This document shows positions 56,816 through 64,000 of a stretch of DNA of 64,000 bases, piece after piece; positions within the stretch are counted from its first letter, which is position 1; each line of letters starts with the position of its first letter. The notes below the pieces were generated by a model, which did not search any database, was not told the origin of the DNA, and worked only from the letters and a program-made list of their open reading frames with translations. A program made the position numbers and the translations under genes. The stretch comes from Gnetum montanum (taxonomy: Eukaryota; Streptophyta; Gnetopsida; Gnetales; Gnetaceae), in NCBI GenBank assembly GCA_015680685.1, contig MNCI01030582.1, positions 262,326-326,325 of the forward strand, read 5' to 3'.

Positions 56816-58002
56816 CATAGGCTGCCATCATGCAGGTCAAGCGAGCATGGTCATCTCTGTGCAGCCGCACAACAAATGGGGTGGGACACTGAAGCAGCCC
56901 TAGCGTCACTACCTCACCGGCATTCTGTTGATCTCTCGGATGTGCTGAAGGGCATACTACTGACCCCTCGGTGATACCACCACCGCACCCATTCCAGTGG
57001 TGGTACCTCTAAGAGGTTATTTTTGCCATTTGAAGCCCCGAAGGAGTTCTTATCAATTATGACTTTGGGGATCTTCGCTCATCATTGCTATCAGGCTTTG
57101 GCTTCACAGATTCATCTGGCTAGTTCGTTACATAACTAGTTAGGTGCACTGAGTCTGATGTTCTTTGGCGGTGATATGCTGGGCCAAGCATCAAGGTTGA
57201 AGACTCTGGCCTCATGCTATAGTGCCTCCTTCATGGCCCGATCACTTTACCTCACCTTCAATGATCCTTGTTTCAACAACCTCACTTGCAATTTGCACAA
57301 ACAATGGTACCCTCTGTTTTCTTCTTTAGTTGCAGGTTACTTGTTACGAGGACGTTGTTCGAAGATGTGTTCATCTGAGTGGTGTAATACTAACAACATT
57401 TTGAGATGGCTTCTTAAGTTGGCCTGTCCACTCGGAGAGTGCATCCTTGTGTTCCTCATAATCCTACCCTTAACCCTTGTCATTACTCCTAACTGTCCCA
57501 TCCACTTCCCGTACGCAAAATGCACATACATAGCACACGCTTCCTGCATTCGCATTACAATCAAGTCCATAAGCCGGCGTAACATAACTCGCCTAGTGGA
57601 CCAAAAAAAAAGAGTGGGGGTCGGCAAAATGGGTGAAACACATCTCACCCAGGCCATGCAAACGCAACACAACTCATCTATGCAACCCTCTTTAACACAG
57701 AAATGAAGGCATAACTCCATGTGGACACCATCGCAGGAGAAAGCCTATTTGCTTATGCATGAAAAAGCTATACCCACTCATCTGTGTCTTCCTCTAACCT
57801 TATTTTCATCTTCCCCAAACCTCATTTGCGTCTTCCCCGAACTTTTTTTCTCCCATACCATTCTATCTCTCATTTCCTTCATCTCTGCTCCTCTGTGTTG
57901 ACCGGGCGACACTTGAGTACCTATCGATAAATGCTGTTGGTACTTTTATCGGTCCGGTGTTTCTTATTCTTTGTCGACGTCTTTCGGGCAAGCCCTCTAA
58001 CT
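56816..58002 (+). other. 3' non-coding region of element D
   Basis: ORFs at 57158-57706 and its complement have no recognisable domain and overlap on opposite strands, so they are not supported as genes. A short CTCGGTGATACCACCACCGC stretch lies near 56965. The end (57950-58000) is the pre-PPT segment also seen in A and E. Confidence 0.55.
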
Positions 58003-58021
58003 GTCAACAAAGAGGGGCCAT
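58003..58021 (+). other. Polypurine tract of element D
   Basis: GTCAACAAAGAGGGGCCAT is directly followed by TGAAAGACC, the start of the 3' LTR. Confidence 0.85.
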
Positions 58022-59625
58022 TGAAAGACCATGAAAATTGTGAATCGGCCTCAGGTGAAGATTCACGATTCAGGAAAAAGTTCGTAATAGAATTTTGGAA
58101 GGAAGAACAAGGCAAAGCAAGGCGAAATGGCGCTCGGCATCAAGTCTCCAACTTCCTTACAAATTCCAATTTTTACTATGTTTCTGTTTTTATGCTACAT
58201 TACACAACATAGAGTAATGACACTTAGTGTAATTCTGCTTAACATAGTCTGACATCAGAAGGTGACTTACTTCAGCAGATTTGGTGAAGTTTAAGGCCTG
58301 AACAGCATAATATGCAAGTTCTCGCATATCCTGCTAAGTCTTTTGCCTAGGGTCAGGTTTACGCTCTGTTACGCAAAGCAGCATAACGAGCTTCAAAAAA
58401 GTCCAAGGGAAGTACGACAGATCGACCCCTTTTTTTGCAAATTGATCGCCTTACACTCGTTACGCTACGCAGCGTACATCAGCGTAATTTATCGCTGGAT
58501 TGATCATGTTTTACGCTTCACTATGCTTTGTTGCGTAAAGAAGCATAAAATAGGCCGAGTCACTATTTCATGCTTCGTTACACTCTGCCACGCGACGCAG
58601 CATAAAAAAGTGAAATACAGTGTAAAGCCGGCTAAAGCAGTTACGCATTTGCTATCCATACGCGTGATACGTTGATAAGTGTATTTGTGTATAATCATAA
58701 AGCAGCTTCACTAAAGTTTTGATAGCGTACGTTGCCATGTGACGTCACATAGCCAGTTTGTCAGGTCAACGGTATTCGGAGAATTCAAGACACGTGTCAT
58801 CAAGGGCGTGCCTTTTCTACATATTATAAATACCTCAGTTGGCGAAGAAAAAAGAGAGACCTTCTTTCTCAGCAAGGGACTTCTAGACATTTTTGAAGAG
58901 AGCAGCAGTTACCATCTTCAACTTTTGGGCAGCCATCATCCTTGAGCAGAAGCAAGAGACATTTGCTTGGAGCATTTAGCAGCAGGAGCGATCATACCCT
59001 TTCGATGAAAATATAGTTCTCCCAATCAGTGATCCTTGGTAGTTTTGAGCAGAGACTATCTGAAGCGAAGAAGATAGATTAGAGATCATGAGATCATCTA
59101 GTGCGGTTAGCAAGACCTATTGGCTAGACACAGTTGGTGGATAGGCATCTGAGCTTAACCTTCCTTGCACTCCGTCTTTGGCTTTTAAGGTAGACCGAGC
59201 TCCATTCTGCACTCCTGGTTAAACAGTTTTCTTATTATTTTGTGTATGCTCCACACAAAGATAATCGGAATCTTCCCATTGTAACTTTGTATACAAAATA
59301 CTCGTTTCTTTCGGGTCAAAGCATAGATCTTGAAATCACACATTCTCTTAAATCTGATCCCCTTTGTCGTGTTAACATTGTCATTATTGCAATTTATTTA
59401 CATTGTTTTCCTCTCCTTTCACGATTTATTAAATCAGATCATCCCACGAAATGCCTATAATCTTCATCAATTTACTAATTTAGTAAGTCCCTGTCTAATC
59501 AACAAGACCGTTCAAGGCACTGCGGATTCATTTTCTCCAGCACAACCCTCGCACAGATCTGTGGTTAAGACTGTGTACATAGATTTTGTCTGGTATTCCA
59601 GCTGTCGACATTTTCTCGCATTACA
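58022..59625 (+). repeat. 3' LTR of element D (full length)
   Basis: It is 1604 bp, starting TGAAAGACC and ending GCATTACA. U3 contains four imperfect palindromes of the TTACGCT...AGCGTAA type (58360-58625) and a TATTATAAATA box at 58822-58832, both missing from the 5' LTR. The U5 block is at 59481-59580. ORFs within it are not genes. Confidence 0.92.
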
Positions 59626-61230
59626 GTTGGTTGCTGTAGTGCTAGAGCTAGTTGCCTTGTTGTTGGCCGAGGCTTTGGTTGTCTTAGCTATTGATTTGAC
59701 ATTGTTTGGCTTGGCCTCATTGGCCACTGCTACAATGGTTGTTGTTGCCTTGCTCTTCTCCTTGTATTTCTTTATGTGTGCATTCTTATAGGTCACATAG
59801 GCTAGATTCTTACTAGCTTCCACCACATTTTGAATGCTTTTTTTTTTGAGAAAATGTTTGGCCTAGGAAGTGTGGGGCAAGATAGTATATTTTTGACTTA
59901 ATGAAGTCATTTACTACACCTTTGAAAATGGCCAATAGGTGAGTTTTCATGATAGGCTCACAAATTTCATTAAGTGCAGTGATCCATCATTGGATGAACT
60001 TTTGAATGGGCTCGAAGTAGCCCTACTTGATCTACATGAGTTGTTCTAGGGTCACCTTAGGCTTTAGGTTGTACTTGAAGCAAGTGATAAATTGGCTAAG
60101 CAAATTCTCCAATGAAGATATGGAGGCCTTGGGGATCATGCAGTACTAGTCTAGTGCCTTGTTAGTTAGGAACATGGCAAAGACATGAATGATTGCATGT
60201 GGTCATGCTTGCAACAAAAGGCATTTGGACTAAAAGGTCATTAGATGGGCATGGGATTCTCCTTCACTATTATATTTGGTGAACTGGGGAAGTTGAACAC
60301 TAGGAGGTAAGGTCAATGATGGGATAATGGGACTAATGGGATCATTTGGGTAGAAGTCCATCACTTGGACCATGTCAAAAAATGTGGCCTTAAGTCATTT
60401 AACTTTTTTAGTTTATGTCTAGATGAGTTGGAATGCTTGATCTAGGCTCAGTGTGGATGTAGTTAGCTACATTGGTTGTGTAGCTTGTTGTGCTATTGGC
60501 ATGGTCCATAGCCCTACCATAGGCTATATGACCACGTAGGATGCTTGTTGAGTGTACTATTTTTAAGCCTATTGTGCATGCTGCTATTACGTGTGTTGCA
60601 CCTAGGGCATGGGAATAGGACCCCACCATGTGGTTGTGGCTTGGGCTATCATAGGGGATTCCACAGAGGTAAGTGGGACATATGACGTCTATCCCATGTG
60701 AGCCTTGGATGTTCACACTATGTGCACATAGGACTAAGTTGGCATCATAGATGTCAGCATAGAGGATCGCATAGATTATGTTTAAAATACAAAGGTTAGG
60801 GTAATATATGGTCCTACACCCTGATGCATATGCACTTGATGGCTTACCACAATGGGCATCGGGCTAGGTGGTGACAAGGTAGATGTTGTTGCCTCAAAGA
60901 AGGCAGATAACTAAGGCTGCAAAGGAGTGAAATTAGAGGTGGGTGGTAGGAAAGAGACATAAAAAGAATTTTTATTTTCTGAGTGAGCCTTTAATTCCTC
61001 TTGCCCATCCTATAGGCGCTCCTCATGTTCAGTTGCTACATTGTGCTCATTCAACCCACTTAGTTGGATGAGTTTGTTGAGCATCCACCAAAAGGTCTTG
61101 GTGAGGGGGATGAGATCATTAGGGGTGGAATGTCCAACAACGTTGGTGGCTAGAACATCAAGGGATTCTAACCTAACCTCCACGCAAGTGCCTTACTAGA
61201 AAATGAAGGTGGAGTACCTTGGATGGTATT
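59626..61230 (-). pseudogene. Element G gag, N-terminal and capsid part
   Basis: Minus-strand coding is continuous in sense with the part left of D. From 61150 down: a DLIPLTK helix, an acidic linker (61000-60970), Pro/Thr-rich sequence, FYPNDPISPIIPS (60360-60310), LPQFTKYNSEG (60290-60260), capsid to IFKGVVNDFIKSKIYYL (59940-59890), then a Lys/Ala/Thr-rich segment (59826-59626) that meets element D. Stops and shifts are frequent. Confidence 0.75.
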
Positions 61231-61539
61231 GTTGATTGAAGAAGGAATTTAATGATTGTAACCAGGGTATTGGGTGCAACTGGGGATGGCATGGTTAGCT
61301 AAAATGCAAATGCAAATAACATGAAATGGTGTTAAGTGTCAAAGTAGTGTTTCATGGTACTAAGTGTAGAGCATAGCCATAGAATGAGGGTAAGTGTATC
61401 TAAGGGTTTCAATCGAAACAAGGGTGTCAACTCATAGAGACTACTACCCAAGCATAGCACAACATGATGACATGTGAAAACATGAAAAAATATGAAAAAA
61501 AATGTAAGAAAATACTAGAAATGGAAGAAAGAAATAGAA
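61231..61539. other. Leader-like sequence at the G/LTR junction
   Basis: It is AT-rich and non-coding, with AAAATG/ATGTGAAAA repeats. It should contain G's primer site and U5, but neither the TGGCGCTAGAAGG site nor the conserved U5 block is found on the minus strand, so this junction is deleted or rearranged. Confidence 0.45.
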
Positions 61540-62768
61540 AACTATCTCAAATGGGAGCATAGTTAACTCCAAAAGGGTCTCAAAAGGTACATAGTGTACA
61601 ACAAGTGTAGTGGAAGCATAATCATAGCCTCAATGGTGTCGAACCATGAAGTTTGGTGCTCGCCATTATGAATCATGCCTGTCAGGTTGGCTGTCATGGT
61701 GTACCATGTAGTGTAGGGCTGCAATAGGGCTACAATGTATTATGGAGTGCAAGGCTACAATAGTACTGAAGTGTATCATGTGGTGCAAGGTTGCAATGGG
61801 GATACAGTGTATTGTGTGGTGCAAGTATGCTTCTCTATCAGTGTGGTGTGCTCAAGATGCCTCGTTTGCCCATGGAGCTAAGTGTCAAGATGCTAAAATA
61901 CCAAATGCCAAATGAAAGTACCAATTGCCAACTAGTGAAAAATGGAAGTCCACCCCTAAAACATTGGGAAATAAGGGTATTTATAGGGCTAGGGTTAATC
62001 CAGAATGTAGATTGGGTGCCACATGGTAGTGTAGTAGGTGAGACTATGAGAAAAATTCAGAAAATTTTCTAAGTTCGAAGGTGAGCAAAAAATTTTGAAA
62101 ATTTTTCTAACTTTGGCTACTATGCTTGCCTTGTATTATGCATGAGACATGGAATACTCCTTGGAGATAGGGTGTAGCATGGAAACTTAGAAAATTTGGC
62201 AAAAATTATAGTCCTTGTTGTTACTACACTAGCTACGCTTTGGAGCATAGCAGAGGGGTGGCCTTAGGAGTTAGAAAATCTACCAAATGTCTCTTCCATG
62301 GCAAGCTAGCTTAATAGCTTTTGGCTTAACACTTAGGCAAAATTGGCCACTAAGATATGTTAGCTATGCTCTAGATCATAGTAGGGGCATGGAAGCAGAG
62401 TACAACACTTAAAAAAAAATTTATAGCTTACTACACTCTCCCCGCATTACACACGGGATGTGTAACTCAACAATTAGAAAATATTTTGCAAAAATAGTGT
62501 CTCATGCTAGCTATGCTAGCTATCCTCTAGAGCATAGCAGGGGTAATGGAACTGTAGCATAATACTTAGAAAAATTATTGTAGCTTGCTACACTTGCCCT
62601 GTTTTATGTGCTAGACATGTAACTCAGTAATTAGAAAAAAATTTACAAAACTAGTAGTTGGAGCTAACTACACTCAACACTTAAAAAATTTGGACAAATT
62701 GCCATTGTTTCGACACTTAGCCATATTTGGAATCAAGACATCAAGAACTAAAATTTTGTGGTGTTTTA
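61540..62768 (-). repeat. LTR of F-type, minus strand, U5 truncated
   Basis: Similarity to F's LTR begins near 61540 (GTACATAGTGTACAACAAG, GAAGTTTGGTGCTC) and includes the TATA box at 61979-61986 and the GGGCTAGGGTT segment. U3 (62050-62700) has GCTAGCTATGCTCTAGAGCAT-like palindromes. The minus-strand start reads TAAAACACC at 62768 and is preceded by a polypurine tract, so it is the 3' LTR of the element lying to its right. Confidence 0.75.
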
Positions 62769-64000
62769 GTGGCCTCTCTTTATTGATGTTTGGAGGAGTG
62801 GCCTAAGAGACATTGACAAAGAATTGCAAAACACCATAGCAAATGTGGCACCAACATTGTTCGTCGATACTAGATTATATGTCATTCCACCATGTTTAAG
62901 AGTGTTGTGGATAAGGGTATGTTGAGGGAAAACAGTGTAGGTAATGTGTTATGGAGATGAAATGCAAGTAGAGGAAATAAAATTCAAATAGTATATCATG
63001 ATGCAAGATGTGAAGTTAGCATAGTTGTTAGTGACCATGACATGAAGTGTCTTACCCCTGATACATTGACTTCTCGTTGGAGTACTCATGAGAGAGTCAA
63101 AGTTGATCCAAGGATAGGCTAGTTGTGAAGCTACAATGTTTTCAATTTACTTGGGGATGTGCTTTTTCCATTTTTCCATTTTATTCATTTTTGCTCTTTT
63201 TTTTTTTTACTTTTTCTTGCTACGAGGTGAACTTCCATTAGGTTAGGCTTACTGTTGAATGCTAGCTGCAAGGTGTGAACCATTGATTAGATGGGCTTTA
63301 CTTTGATGTAACTACACCATGTCTATAGGACAAATGTTTCCTCCTAGGGATGAGATGCATTATATTCACTTGGGCCTTGACTAGCCAATAGAGGCTCACC
63401 ATGGGATGAGTTGCATTATGCCTACCATGGGTTCCATAGTTGATGTGAGGAGAATGACATATGCATCACAGTGATTATGCATCGGAGGGATGTGCAATTA
63501 TGAGTATGTAGAGGATGAGAGGATATTGGGATGAAGGAGTGGATGTGTAAAGGCTATAATGGGATGAGGGAGAGGTGCACTCTTTAGTGACTTAACTAGT
63601 CCTATCATGCATATTGAAGTGATGTGGCAGCTTGCTGCTACGATGTGATGCATCTCTACATGACTACCTCTGAGGCTTCATCTTGCAAACACAACTTTGA
63701 GAAGATAAGAAAACCACACAACATGAAATGTAAGTACAAATTCTAGATCTAAATAAGCTGAAAGTGCTAGACACAAAGATGCTGCAAACATGTCAAATGT
63801 TGTGCTAGTTGCAAGTGCTCAAGAAGCTAGTGAAAGTGCAAGGGTGATGATGTTGCGAGTCTTTCAAAGGTCACACTAATGGTAGGTGCTCGAAAAGATT
63901 AGCAAAATGGTAGGAGGTGATGATGCTACAAGTGCCCCCAAGGGTTTCACCAATGGAAAGTGCTCAAAAAAATTAGCAACATGCTAGTTTAAAGTCTTGG
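62769..64000 (-). mobile_element. Element H: F-like element, 3' non-coding end only
   Basis: A polypurine tract (ATCAATAAAGAGAGGCCAC on the minus strand) leads a non-coding region that is related throughout to 13837-15010 of element F. The first unit of a TTAAACTAGC array appears at 63978-64000, just at the window edge. Coding parts would lie further right. Confidence 0.75.

Larger units (their letters stand above)
35457..59625 (+). mobile_element. Element D: 24-kb TAT-lineage retrotransposon (hosts E)
   Basis: D has a 5' LTR at 35457-36391 and a 3' LTR at 58022-59625, flanked by a perfect GTTGG duplication (35452-35456 and 59626-59630). The interior runs primer site, gag-protease (36644-40513), GGCC-type array, intron with antisense gene, RT to integrase (45549-56290, split by E), motif array, polypurine tract. 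Without E it is about 16.9 kb, in the size range of Ogre-like elements. Both polyprotein frames are continuous apart from in-frame stops, so it is younger than A and G. CpG is common in it. Confidence 0.93.

Noticed and set aside
57158-57720. 182-aa plus-strand ORF and its 127-aa complement in D's 3' region
   Set aside because: They share the same DNA on opposite strands, have no recognisable domain, and no counterpart exists in A's 3' region.
59242-59791. ORFs of 72 and 153 aa in the D 3' LTR
   Set aside because: They lie in LTR R/U5 and run past the LTR edge into antisense G gag; the same ORF at 36008 is the other LTR copy.

Overview
The window looks like gene-poor heterochromatin from a large-genome seed plant. 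I see no intact host gene. Nearly every base belongs to Ty3/gypsy LTR retrotransposons inserted into one another. Plant signals are the TAT-lineage pol with two RNase H domains, an Athila-like gag with a tRNA-Asp-type primer site, TATAAATA boxes in the LTRs, and a plant UDP-glycosyltransferase fragment. The species cannot be fixed from the sequence; a gymnosperm-sized genome would fit.

The insertions can be ordered from LTR pairs, 5-bp target duplications and coding sequence that resumes on the far side. G (minus strand) is the outer host: 28563-35456 and 59626 to about 61230. A (plus strand, 5' end off the window, ends 28562) lies beside G and is probably inserted in it. B (6567-24866, Athila-like) sits in A's integrase, F (12884-23330, minus) sits in B's second ORF, and I (16629-19662, solo LTR) sits in F's gag-protease. 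On the right, D (35457-59625, plus, 24 kb) sits in G's gag, and E (47939-55197) sits in D's integrase. An LTR at 61540-62768 and the start of another F-like element (H) close the window.

A, D and G are TAT-lineage elements with an Ogre-like plan: gag-protease, a long intron, then RT, RNase H, second RNase H and integrase. In all three an additional gene lies on the opposite strand inside that intron. In D it has several canonical GT-AG introns and a TATA box. E and F carry only gag-protease; B carries gag plus a coiled-coil ORF and no pol. These look like non-autonomous elements that would need pol from relatives.

The most unusual signals are: the antisense spliced gene; arrays of a short motif ending TTAAACTRGCA at the same places in every TAT-type element; a conserved U5 block shared by otherwise different LTRs; element E, whose LTRs are inverted yet flanked by a perfect 5-bp duplication; and a 3-kb solo LTR carrying a UGT gene fragment. 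Older elements (G, A, B, F) are CpG-poor and full of stops. D and E are CpG-rich and mostly still in frame.
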